Assembly (NCBI GenBank): GCA_004352715.1
Contig: SCFE01000053.1
Span: 839,458 to 872,554 of the forward strand
DNA: 33,097 nt
Source: Hofstenia miamia
Taxonomy: Eukaryota > Xenacoelomorpha > Acoela
Direction: 5' to 3'
The notes below the pieces were generated by a model. The model searched no databases. It saw only the letters and a program-made list of their open reading frames with translations, and had not been told where the DNA came from. This document shows positions 8,193 through 16,853 of this stretch, one piece after another. Positions within the stretch are counted from its first letter, which is position 1. Every line of letters begins with the position of its first letter. The position numbers and the translations under genes were made by a program.

Positions 8193-8682
8193 GATATCAA
8201 AAATTACTCATACCAAAAATGGCCTGTGATATTATCAAAGTGAACCCGAAAGGGGTTGTTATAATACGGTATATATTAACATGGCGTAATGCAAACAAAT
8301 GTGATATTATCAAAAATTACTCATACCAAAAAGTGGCCCGTGATATTATCAGAAGTGAAATTACTCATACCAAAAAATGTAATTATATCAAAACAAGGTA
8401 AATTTGGGTGTGAATCATTTAACCAGGTCCGAATGTGCTAATTAAAAACTAATAGTGAGCTGTCAGCCGGTTACCCCCAGAACTGTCAAAAAGCTTTGTG
8501 AGCTGTCAAAACAAGTAGCTGATTCACTAATTATCATTTGCAAACACCCCTCGATATCTGTGAGTCAGCACTTAAACCATCCTCATCCATATTCACGCTC
8601 TGTCACGTGACGTGTGACGTCATCAGCTCTCGACCAATCAGAGGCGTTTTTGTGGCGTCTCCTTCCGGTCCCCTTTACTACT
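8193..8682 (+). repeat. Polinton TIR, right arm (copy 3), terminus at 8682
   Basis: It begins in the minisatellite (GTGATATTATCAAA, TTACTCATACCAAAAA), then GTAAATTTGGGTGTGAATCA, GAGCTGTCAGCCGGTTACCC, ACACCCCTCGATATCTG, the CACGTG/TGACGTCA/CCAATC block and CCCCTTTACTACT. It is the inverted partner of 6438-7192 across the N gap. The outer flank is CTTATA (8683-8688), the reverse complement of TATAAG, followed by minus-strand integrase sequence. Confidence 0.8.
8604..8639. promoter_or_regulatory. E-box / CRE / CCAAT cluster in TIR copy 3
   Basis: CACGTG 8604-8609, TGACGTCA 8615-8622 and CCAATC 8634-8639, with the same order and spacing as in copy 2 and again 43-79 bp inside the terminus. Confidence 0.45.
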
Positions 8683-8688
8683 CTTATA
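8683..8688. other. 6-bp target-site duplication (CTTATA = TATAAG), left side
   Basis: Adjoins the TIR terminus and lies in the integrase reading frame; its partner is 2372-2377. Confidence 0.65.
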
Positions 8689-9236
8689 GCTCTTTCTGCG
8701 CATACAGCCTTCATGTTTGAATTTGTACTATACAATATTATTTTATTTCTTTTACAAAAATTGAAAAATTTGCCTCTGAATTAACTTCCACGATCAATCC
8801 AAATTCGTTTAACATTACACCAGTTCTTAAATTGTTTTAAAAGCAGACAGCACATGACTAGATTTTTTACTTCGCAAAGGTTGTACACGGAATTTTTTAG
8901 AAAAAATTTCATAACAAACAAGTATGTATTTTATTCCACTACCGCTAAGTCCATAGTCCATATTTCATCAATTCCAAATGCAATGACACGTTGACGGGGA
9001 AATTTCCTCACAGTTCTCTTGTGTGTTGTATATACATCACTTGTTGCGAGAAAATTTTTCACATTTTGCAGGGTAATTTTCAGAAATTTCAATTTAGCTT
9101 TATGATATAGTTCATTAATTCCACCAAAACTTGCTGATGATTTTAACGAACTGTACAGTTGATGCAAGTGCTTATCCATATTCCAAACTAGTTCCATAAT
9201 AGCAGTTGGTTCGTATTTATATTTTTGTAAACGTTT
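8683..9236 (-). pseudogene. Polinton integrase, 5' part, broken
   Basis: From an ATG at 9197 the protein runs SASFGGINELYHKAKLK, VKNFLATSDVYTTHKRTVRK, FPRQRVIAFGIDEIWTMDL. This is the N-terminal zinc-binding-like region and the start of the DDE core of Polinton integrases, where the first catalytic Asp sits in WxxDL. After a stop near 8931 other frames give KYILVCYEIFSKKFRVQPL, IDRGS (second Asp region) and STNSNMKAVCAERA. The gene ends at the TATAAG hexamer and TIR terminus at 8682. At least three frame breaks show decay. It follows the 9297-9708 and 9737-9970 genes in the same direction, the usual Polinton neighbourhood. The complementary 3' part is at 2372-2869. Confidence 0.85.
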
Positions 9237-9296
9237 TTGTTTTTAATCAAGTGGTCGGGGATTGTGCCAATATCCTTTAAAGTATCACACACAAGT

Positions 9297-9708
9297 TTTT
9301 ACCGTCTTTTATTAGGTGTTTGTACATAATCCTTAAATTTGTTATGTGACATTGAACCAGTGCCAGTGTAAATCTTATCACCATGTAAAAAAACACCTGT
9401 ATTTGGATCATATATGGGGTAACAAATGCATGCATAATATTCATCTGAGCTCCTATATTTCTGAACTGTAACAGGTCATGTACTGAGTTTAGAGGTCTTT
9501 TCAAATCATCATCATTGTACTGGCGTTGTACATCAAGGTAGGTGTTTTGAACAGAATTTAATTTTACTTGTATATCGTCATTAATCGTTGAACTTTGTTG
9601 TGTAGTATCGTTTTTTACAACATTGTTGACCGACTGATTGTAGTATTCTGTTAAATGATTGTAATTTTCCAAAGAAATATATACTCTTTCATAATGCGTA
9701 ATAGACAA
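9297..9708 (-). pseudogene. Polinton hypothetical protein upstream of integrase, frameshifted
   Basis: The first frame gives SITHYERVYISLENYNHLTEYY, an Asn/Asp/Gln-rich middle (NDTTQQSSTINDDIQVKLN) and NDDDLKRPLNSVHDLLQF. A frame change near 9405 then gives YDPNTGVFLHGDKIYTGTGS and a stop at about 9299. Polintons commonly carry an uncharacterised gene at this position between a small basic protein and integrase. No ATG fits; the first codon of the open frame at 9708 is TTG, so the N-terminus is also damaged. Bases ~9410-9480 are unusually like ~10077-10150 in the ATPase pseudogene, so part of the coding text (GAQMNIMHAFVTPY) may not belong here. Function unknown. Confidence 0.5.
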
Positions 9709-9736
9709 TTGAAAAATTTAAGACCATTTGAAGTTT

Positions 9737-9970
9737 TTAATATTGAAATTTTTCTAATACTTGTTTTTTTAGTAGTGCAGTCTCTACATAATGACGAAGA
9801 TTTAAAAATGTTTTTCGTTCATTTCCTAGTGGAATGATTCCATGCTGGATATTGTAGACAATGCCGCATATTAAATTTAGAATTTCTTTATCTTCTAGCA
9901 AAACTAACTTAGTTTTTCTGGAGCAGACCGCTAGGAACTTGTAAATGGCGGGCTCTTTGATTAAATCCAT
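9737..9970 (-). CDS. Small Polinton protein, 77 aa, intact
   Basis: ATG at 9970, stop at 9737-9739. The sequence MDLIKEPAIYKFLAVCSRKT, then LEDKEILNLICGIVYNIQHG, IPLGNERKTFLNLRHYVETA and a Lys-rich end has the layout of the short Polinton protein 'KxL..LS....R..LL...D..LI..I.E...N.L.G.I.L....K..L......LR.L'. That family is a small, mostly helical, basic protein of unproven role, perhaps virion-associated. It overlaps the ATPase pseudogene's 3' end by about 60 bp in another frame and sits upstream of the gene at 9297-9708. The same ORF appears again at 10542-10775 and, truncated, at 10912-11090, in duplicated blocks that look like assembly repeats. Confidence 0.65.
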   Translation of the reverse strand: MDLIKEPAIYKFLAVCSRKTKLVLLEDKEILNLICGIVYNIQHGIIPLGNERKTFLNLRHYVETALLKKQVLEKFQY

Positions 9971-10438
9971 AGAAGTTTTTCCCTCCTTTAAGATTTGTAG
10001 ATAGACGTAATTCGTCTGGTATGTCTTGAGCAAAGTTTATAAACAAATAACCGTATGGCTTACTAACTGCTTTTTATATGGGGTAACAAATGCATGCATA
10101 ATATTCATCTGAGCTCCTAGAGTTTTCACCTGTAAACGGTCACGTACTGAGTTGAATAAAAACATTCCAGAAGCATTTTTTTGAATTAAAGTTGATTATC
10201 ATCCTTTTTAAATATACAGAATGTGTAATTAATACAATACCACAATTTAAATGTCTTCCGGCTATAACTAAATTAGCAAAAGTTTGTGAATTCAAACATT
10301 CCTCTCCAAAATCATCAAAAATAATTAGACTGTTCTTAACATAATTTTCAGATATCGCATTTTCCGAGTATTCATTGAAAAATTCAACCTGATTCATTTT
10401 TGCATTTAATTTATTATAAACACCACTTTGGAAATGAC
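9909..10438 (-). pseudogene. Polinton DNA-packaging ATPase (FtsK/HerA type), C-terminal part, frameshifted
   Basis: From the N at 10439 leftward: FQSGVYNKLNAKMNQVEFF, then SLIIFDDFGEECL (Walker B, hydrophobics plus DD), LVIAGRHLNCGIVLITHSVY (sensor-like region ending in a polar Gln/His/Ser, as in packaging ATPases), then after a frameshift in a run of seven A near 10175 NSVRDRLQVKTLGAQMN, and after another near 10058 SKPYGYLFINFAQDIPDELR, with a stop at 9909-9911. The Walker A half lies beyond the N join. This is the A32-like ATPase of Polintons, which would drive genome packaging. Two frameshifts make it inactive. Its end overlaps the 77-aa gene. Confidence 0.75.
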
Positions 10439-10439
10439 N

Positions 10440-10807
10440 TGATTGTAGTATTCTGTTAAATGATTGTAATTTTCCAAAGAAATATATACTCTTTCATAAT
10501 GCGTAATAGACAATTGAAAAATTTAAGACCATTTGAAGTTTTTAATATTGAAATTTTTCTAATACTTGTTTTTTTAGTAGTGCAGTCTCTACATAATGAC
10601 GAAGATTTAAAAATGTTTTTCGTTCATTTCCTAGTGGAATGATTCCATGCTGGATATTGTAGACAATGCCGCATATTAAATTTAGAATTTCTTTATCTTC
10701 TAGCAAAACTAACTTAGTTTTTCTGGAGCAGACCGCTAGGAACTTGTAAATGGCGGGCTCTTTGATTAAATCCATAGAAGTTTTTCCCTCCTTTAAGATT
10801 TGTAGAT
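10440..10807. repeat. Duplicate of 9635-10002 after a single N
   Basis: 368 bp apparently identical to 9635-10002 (constant offset 805), carrying another copy of the 77-aa ORF (10542-10775, minus). It is bounded by single Ns at 10439 and 10808, which points to unmerged assembly pieces rather than a biological duplication. Confidence 0.8.
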
Positions 10808-10808
10808 N

Positions 10809-10910
10809 GATGCAAGTGCTTATCCATATTCCAAACTAGTTCCATAATAGCAGTTGGTTCGTATTTATATTTTTGTAAACGTTTTTGTTTTTAATCAAGT
10901 GGTCGGGGAT
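10809..10910. repeat. Duplicate of 9161-9262 between single Ns
   Basis: 102 bp apparently identical to 9161-9262 (5' end of the integrase gene and its upstream region), between Ns at 10808 and 10911. Assembly-type duplicate. Confidence 0.8.
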
Positions 10911-10911
10911 N

Positions 10912-11354
10912 TGACGAAGATTTAAAAATGTTTTTCGTTCATTTCCTAGTGGAATGATTCCATGCTGGATATTGTAGACAATGCCGCATATTAAATTTAG
11001 AATTTCTTTATCTTCTAGCAAAACTAACTTAGTTTTTCTGGAGCAGACCGCTAGGAACTTGTAAATGGCGGGCTCTTTGATTAAATCCATAGAAGTTTTT
11101 CCCTCCTTTAAGATTTGTAGATAGACGTAATTCGTCTGGTATGTCTTGAGCAAAGTTTATAAACAAATAACCGTATGGCTTACTAACTGCTTTTTATATG
11201 GGGTAACAAATGCATGCATAATATTCATCTGAGCTCCTAGAGTTTTCACCTGTAAACGGTCACGTACTGAGTTGAATAAAAACATTCCAGAAGCATTTTT
11301 TTGAATTAAAGTTGATTATCATCCTTTTTAAATATACAGAATGTGTAATTAATA
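10912..11354. repeat. Duplicate of 9792-10234 between single Ns
   Basis: 443 bp apparently identical to 9792-10234 (constant offset 1120), with a third, 3'-truncated copy of the 77-aa ORF (ATG at 11090) and the ATPase 3' part. It ends at the N at 11355. Confidence 0.8.
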
Positions 11355-11355
11355 N

Positions 11356-11419
11356 ATTATTTCCATTTACTAATAATAATCATTGTAAATTTAAGAAATT
11401 TGTTGTGAAACCATTGTAG
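11356..11419 (+). pseudogene. Second copy of the 1-441 gene, last ~20 codons
   Basis: The reading NNNHCKFKKFVVKPL ending at TAG (11417-11419) matches the end of the first gene in the window (SKCKFKKFVVKPLPY). Everything upstream is cut by the N at 11355. Confidence 0.6.
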
Positions 11420-11529
11420 CTAATAAATAATCATTTTTGTTTTCTTGTCCATTTATTATTAACTAATTTATCAAACATATTAACATAAAACTAGTACATG
11501 TAGATTGAAAGCAAAACTATGCATTTTTT

Positions 11530-11800
11530 CTATTTACTAAACTGTAATACAATACGATTCATAATACTATTACTCTTGAACTTCACGTCATCATTGCGGA
11601 AAAGTTTTTTGTTGATCAAAATTTTGTATTTTTCTCCCAATGCACTTATGTAGCGTTTAGGTAGAAAATAGTAAGCACTGTTATCGAGTCTAATCTTTAC
11701 TGCAACACCATACCGTGTGTTCAACTGAACAGCATCCTCGATTGTTAGCCAAAGTTTTTGGGAATTTCGCTAGCAGGACTAGCGTTTGAAAAAATACATT
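11530..11800 (-). pseudogene. Second copy of the 604-1185 gene, C-terminal domain
   Basis: The minus strand reads QKLWLTIEDAVQLNTRYGVAV, YYFLPKRYISALGEK, INKKLFRNDDV and RIVLQFSK, then a stop at 11530-11532. This aligns along its length to residues ~113-190 of the 604-1185 protein, with many conservative changes (FLPRRY/FLPKRY, KKKLFHKDD/NKKLFRNDD). The frame breaks upstream of the TIEDAV motif near 11755, and CR1 sequence takes over near 11800. The spacing to the convergent fragment at 11356-11419 (110 bp) is like that of the first copy (162 bp). Confidence 0.65.
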
Positions 11801-11809
11801 GTGATGGCT

Positions 11810-12571
11810 GGGAATTGTATTAGCTTCTATTTTGAACGTTCATATGGAAGACGCCCACATTCATTCTTAATGAATTCGTTGAATGCCTTACGAATTCCAA
11901 TATTCGATGCATTTCTAGCCTTTTTATATGCGGCAAAATTCTTGCTGGTTTGTGAAATCATAAAATGTTTATATGTTTTGTACTTTTCGCAAATCAATGC
12001 TTTGCAAGTTTCAGTTATCCAAGGTTTATTAGAAAAAGTATTGTTTGCTTTGGAGTTTGTGCTGGATTTAACCATTATTTTCTTTTCAGGGCAAAATCTG
12101 TTAAAATATAATTCAAAAAATTTTAAAAGGTTTTCCAGCATTTCATTTAAATTTGATGCAGAATATACAGGAAACCAATTTTCTGATGAGAAGGATAATT
12201 TAAAATTATTAATATTTTCAATACATTTTTCACGAGTTTTAATCCATTTCATGTTATTTTTTTGGGGCTGAATGAGACTTTGAAATTTGATAGATGTAAA
12301 ACAGTGGTCAGAGAATAGGCATTCAGAAGTAGTATACTCATAATATAGATTGTTGTTTTCAGCTAGTATAATGTAGTCAATTAGTGTTCTGCTCGATGAT
12401 GTCATTCTTGTAGGTAATGTTTTATTGACCAATACTAAATTAAATGTGTTCTGAAACAGATCCATTTTACATTGGTCATTAGCATTAAAATAATTTAGGC
12501 TTCAATCGCCGAAAAGTACTAAGTCTTTATTTTCAGAACAACCAAGTGATAATTCGTCTAATAATTTTATA
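11810..12571 (-). pseudogene. CR1-like element fragment: endonuclease C-terminus and RT linker
   Basis: The minus strand gives SLGCSENKDLVLFGD, NANDQCKMDLFQNTFNLVL, TSSSRTLIDYIILAENN, SDHCF, then MKWIKTREKCIENINN and FNEFIKNECGRLPYERSK. GDxN-like, 'R..S.IDYI' and 'SDH' are the C-terminal motifs of the apurinic-type endonuclease, followed by the charged linker before RT. From 12465 to 11827 the frame is uninterrupted (212 codons) but lacks both the EN N-terminus and the RT. Stops occur near 12500. It closely matches plus-strand 14560-15300, so it is the same family in opposite orientation, meeting the plus-strand element head-to-head at 12571/12572. Confidence 0.85.
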
Positions 12572-13508
12572 ATGCCCACGGTGTCCTCTCTAAAGTCAGT
12601 CGATTGCGCTCTCCGCTCTGCACTTAAAAACGTCACTGACTCAACCATCAATAAAGACTACGAACATTGCAAACTTGTAGCACCATTTTTGGCCCTCAAT
12701 CGAGAGGAGTTATTCTCATTGCTTTCATTTCTTAAGGATAACACGCATACGTCCCATACACCTAACACGCGCAAACAAGAAGTCACAGATGTTTTGTTGA
12801 ATTCAATAGCATCAAGAAATAAATCTATTATTACTCGCTCTCCAAGAAAACCTCGCAAGATCAAACCAGATACTAATTTTTTAATTTTAGGTAGCTCCAT
12901 GTTTAGGAAATTACGATCCAAAAACAATCAGAAACAAAGAGGTCTCCGTGCACTCGTATCCCGGCGCCTGCATATCTGAGCATCAACAGACATTGGAACT
13001 CTACCCGCAAACAAAAATTAAAACGGTCTTTGTACAAATTGGCAGAAATGACATTCTCAAGAACCCAACCAACTTCGAAGCTAAGTTTACTGGTCTTATT
13101 AAAATAATCAATCATATTTTTAGTCCTACTAAGATTTTTCTTAGTTAAATCCCACCTTTTTGCAACAGTCTTCAAGGCAACAATGAAATAGTAAAAGTCA
13201 ATAAGATTATTTCTAACTTATCAGAAAAATTAAAATTTTCAGTATTTAAATTACTTTCACAGTTTTGTTTAGGTCCAAAAGTCGTAAACAGTCGTCTCTT
13301 TTCAAAAGACGGCATTCATTTCTCACAGAATGGAATGGGAAAATTTGTATCAATCATTAAATCTTTCTTCGAGCCTCTATCTTGTTGCACAATTCAATTC
13401 CTCAAAGCTATGCAGCCAAATAAGTCTTTGAAAGTTTTGCACCTCGATTTTTGCCGCCTTTGGCTAGCAACCTGCCGCACCACCCACTTACTCGCCCATC
13501 CAGGGTAA
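12572..13508 (+). pseudogene. CR1-like ORF1 with SGNH-esterase-like domain, broken
   Basis: It starts MPTVSSLKSVDCALRSALKN (ATG 12572). A basic linker (RSPRKPRKIKPDTN) leads to NFLILGSSMFRKL (block I; the usual GDS is GSS), then after a frameshift near 12945 HSYPGACISEH, VQIGRNDILK (block III, GxND) and, after a TAA at ~13146, SKDGIHFSQNGMGKF (block V, DxxH). Block order and spacing match the SGNH hydrolase fold carried in ORF1 of some CR1-like retrotransposons, where it is thought to act on lipids or membranes or to serve in RNP function. Frame ends with TAA at 13507. The frameshift, the stop and the altered block I make it inactive. The ORF2 endonuclease follows. Confidence 0.75.
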
Positions 13509-13992
13509 GTAAATCATACGCTGCTGCACTTTATAACAATGCACCGCCTTACTAATTTATTCACTGCAAATTGCTCTAACTCTGAAGTCCCTGCCACCAT
13601 CATAAGCGATCTACTTCAACAACTAAGATACTTTTTTATTAACTATGTCGTGTGAATTATTACATTTTTGTTTACAGACGCCCAGCCTATGGAAAAATTA
13701 CTATAACCCTAAATTCAAATTGAAACTCAAATTTGTTTTCAAATTAAAATTATTACTCTTTACTTATATTTTCCTTATTTCGACATTAAAATCCAATGAG
13801 GAAGCCTTGCTCTTACCATAGTTTTACTTCAATGCATATAACTCAATTATTCGCTATTCAAAAACAGCTTTAACTTTCTCAACCAGGCGCATTTGTACTA
13901 TCATAATCGATTTAAAAAAGTCATTTGTTATTTCTCTTATAATTTTACTATTATTAGCAGTATATGGTAGTAGACTAATCCCGGTCCGATTT
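13509..13992. other. Spacer between CR1 ORF1 and ORF2
   Basis: No readable protein. AG|GGTAAGT near 13503 and TTGTTTACAG near 13678 look like splice sites, but nothing else supports an intron. Confidence 0.4.
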
Positions 13993-14399
13993 TAAATTTT
14001 GAATCATACATCAAGAAATTGAATACCGGCCCAGATATTGTGAATTACGTACATTTAAACTTTCAGAATCTAAGTATTAAAAATCTCGAATATAGGGAAT
14101 TCGTTTCAAATACTAAAAATGATTTAATTCTCGCAATTTCTGAAACTTGGCTAAAGATTAAAGTTCTAGATAGCACATGGTATGTTAATGAAACTTTTGC
14201 ACTATTTAGAAAGCATAGAGTTTAGAACAATATGTTAGGAAAATCAAAAGGTGGAGATGTATTACTTTTAGTTCCAAAATCGTTCAATCCCAAAATACGC
14301 AACGATATTAAAAGTCCTAACACATCAAATTTTGACAGTCTATGGGTTGAAATTACTAATCCAATTAAAAATTCTAGATTTCAAAAACAATTATTAAAT
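13993..14399 (+). pseudogene. CR1-like ORF2 endonuclease, N-terminal part
   Basis: The reading LNTGPDIVNYVHLNFQNLSI, KNDLILAISETWLK, an in-frame stop at 14223, then LGKSKGGDVLLLVPKSF and SNFDSLWVEI shows the AP-type endonuclease: the N-x-x-S start motif, the catalytic-Glu ETWL motif and the G(G)GV core. The sequence is cut by the N at 14400 and the last ~115 bp are repeated after it. Confidence 0.8.
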
Positions 14400-14400
14400 N

Positions 14401-15574
14401 CATTCAATCCCAAAATACGCAACGATATTAAAAGTCCTAACACATCAAATTTTGACAGTCTATGGATTGAAATTACTAATCAAATAAAAATTCTAGATTT
14501 CAAAAACAATTATTAAATATATCATACTGTCCGCATAAGAAATTCACCAATTTTTTTATTCAACAACTAGAAGAAAAATTATCACTTGCCTGTTCTGAAA
14601 ATAAAGATTTAGCACTTTTCGGAGATTGGAACCTCTATTTAAATGCTAATGATCAATGTAAAATGGATCTTTTCTTGAACACATTTAATCTTGTATTGAC
14701 CAATAAAACATTGCCTACTAGAATCACATCATCGAGCAGGACTCTAATTGACTACATTGCATTAGCTGAAAACAATAATACACACTTCTAGTACACCTCT
14801 TCTGAATTCCCATTCTCTGATCACTGTTTTGCATCTATCAAATTTCAAAGGTCTCATTCAGCCCCAAAATTACCATGAAATGGATTAAAACTCGTGAAAA
14901 GTGTATTGAAAATATTAATAATTTTAAATCATCCCTCTCATCAGAAAATTGGTTTCCTGTATATTCTGCATCAAATATAAATGAAATGCTAAAAAATTTC
15001 TCAGACATTTTTGAATTTTACCTCAACAGATTTTGCCCTGAAAGGAAAATAATGGTTAAATCCACAACCAAATCCAAAGCAAACAATACTTTTTCTAACA
15101 AACCCTGGATATCTGACACTTGTAAAGCTTTAATTCGCGAAAAGAACAAAGCATATAAACATTTTTTAAACTCTCGAACTAACAAGAACTTTGCTGCCTA
15201 TAGAAAGGCCAGAAATGCCTCGAATATTGCATCTCGTAGGGCATTCAATGAATTTATCAAAAATGAGTATACGCGTCTTCCAAATGAAAAGTCAAAATGG
15301 AAACTAATAAAAGAAATCACAAATTATAAGCAATCTAAATCAAATTTAATTGATGTGATTAAAGATCAAAATGGAAATAATCTAATCGACAATTTAGAAA
15401 TTTCTAATGAATTAAACAAGACTTTTGTCAACTTAGGAAATTACAACGGCCCCCTTATTAAAGACAAAACCCTCTCACACAAAATCTTTACACCTGAATT
15501 TTATTTCCGATTCTCAACTACCTATGAAATTATTAAATCGATTCTTAAGCTTAAGTCCAACAAATCAAGTGGTC
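14401..15574 (+). pseudogene. CR1-like ORF2 endonuclease C-terminus and RT linker
   Basis: 14403-14516 duplicates 14283-14396 with a few differences (for example GGGTTGAA / GGATTGAA), so the two sides of the N are allelic or paralogous copies. The frame then gives FFIQQLEEKLSLACSENKD, ALFGDWNLYLNANDQCKMDL, SSSRTLIDYIALAENN, a stop near 14791, FSDHCFASIKF and, from 14875, a 230-codon open stretch with MKWIKTREKCIENINN, KPWISDTCKALIREK and LKLKSNKSSG (the start of RT). It ends at the N at 15575. Confidence 0.85.
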
Positions 15575-15575
15575 N

Positions 15576-16853
15576 TCAAATATAAATGAAATGCTAAAAA
15601 ATTTCTCAGCCATTTTTGAATTTTATCTCAACTGATTTTGCCATGAAAGGAAAATAATGGTTAAATCCACAATCAAATCCAAAGCAAACAATACTTTTTC
15701 TAACAACACCTGGATATCTGACACTTGTAAAGCTTTGATTCGCAAAAAGAACAAAGCATATAAACATTTTATAAATTCTCGAACTAACAAGAACTTTGCT
15801 GCCTATAAGAAGGCCAGAAATGCCTCGAATATTGCATCTCATAGGGCATTAAATGAATTTATCAAACATGAGTATACGCGTCTTCCAAATGAAAAGTCAA
15901 AATGGAAAATAATAAAATAAATCACAAATTATAAGCGATCTAAATCAAACTCAATTGATGTGATTAAAGGTCAAAATGGAAATAATCTTACCGACAATTT
16001 AGAAATTTCTAATGAATTAAACAAGACTTTTGTCAACTTAGGAAAATACAACGGCCCCCTTATTAAAGACAAAACCCTCTCACACAAAATCTTTACACCT
16101 GAATTTTATTTCCGATTCTCAACTACCTATGAAATTATTAAATCTATTCTTAAGCTTAAGACCAACAAATCAAGTGGTACCTCAAATATCCCTTCATAGG
16201 CTCTTAAAATGACTGCAGATATCATTGCAAGTCCTTTAAATTTCATCTTAAATGAATCTATAAAATTCAATCACTTCCCAGATTATCTAAAACTTGCTCA
16301 CATTACTCCTATTTTTAAGAAAAACGATCCTTCAATTGCCACTAATTATCGACCAATTTCAATTACTTTTCCAATAAGTAAAATATTCGAAAGATTATTA
16401 TATAACCAACTAATTCAACATTTTAATAAATATAATTTATTATCGAACACCCAATTTGGATTTCGCAAAAATTTTTCAACAACTGATGCACTGTTACATG
16501 CTACTGAAAATTGAGGGCATCCCTCGATTCTAATAAATTTGTAGCTATAGCTTGTTTAGATCTCTCAAAAGCCTTTGATTTGATTAATCGCACATACTTA
16601 TTGAAAAACTATCTTACTTAGGCTTTTTTTTCTTGTAATAGTAAGCAATTGATAACTAGTTACCTTAACCAAAGATTCCAGAGTTAAATTAAACGATATT
16701 TTTTCCTATTGGTTACCGATTTACAATGGGGTGTCTCAAGGAACGATTCTAGGTCCTCTTCTTTTTAGTATTTATGTAAATGAGAGGCAGTCAATAACTA
16801 ATTGCAATCTAATTCAATATGCCGATGACACCTGCATCTTCAGCGATAATCAA
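15576..16853 (+). pseudogene. CR1-like ORF2 linker and reverse transcriptase core
   Basis: 15576-16180 is a second, slightly diverged copy of 14970-15574. The RT proper follows: NKSSGTSNIPS, DYLKLAHITPIFKKNDPSI, NYRPISITFPISKIFERLL, NTQFGFRKNFSTTDALLHAT, ACLDLSKAFDLI, GVSQGTILGPLLFSIYVN and QYADDTCIFS, the catalytic YADD at 16818-16829. Motif order 0-5 and YADD are right for a CR1/Jockey-like RT. Stops near 15606, 15918, 16197 and 16512 and frameshifts near 16590 and 16690 kill it. The element stops abruptly at ~16853, before the thumb region seen at 5930-6400, so it is 3'-truncated or broken by later events. SF3B2's 3' end lies 417 bp further on. Confidence 0.88.

Noticed and set aside
7181-8229. 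Long open frames across 7181-8229 on both strands
   Set aside because: They consist almost wholly of N; artefact of the gap.
6656-8400. CRISPR-like array in the TIR
   Set aside because: Repeat units are long, imperfect and without unique spacers; this is a eukaryotic minisatellite with an inverted partner.
13503-13678. Intron between CR1 ORF1 and ORF2
   Set aside because: Good-looking donor and acceptor words only; no coding continuity on either side to support splicing.
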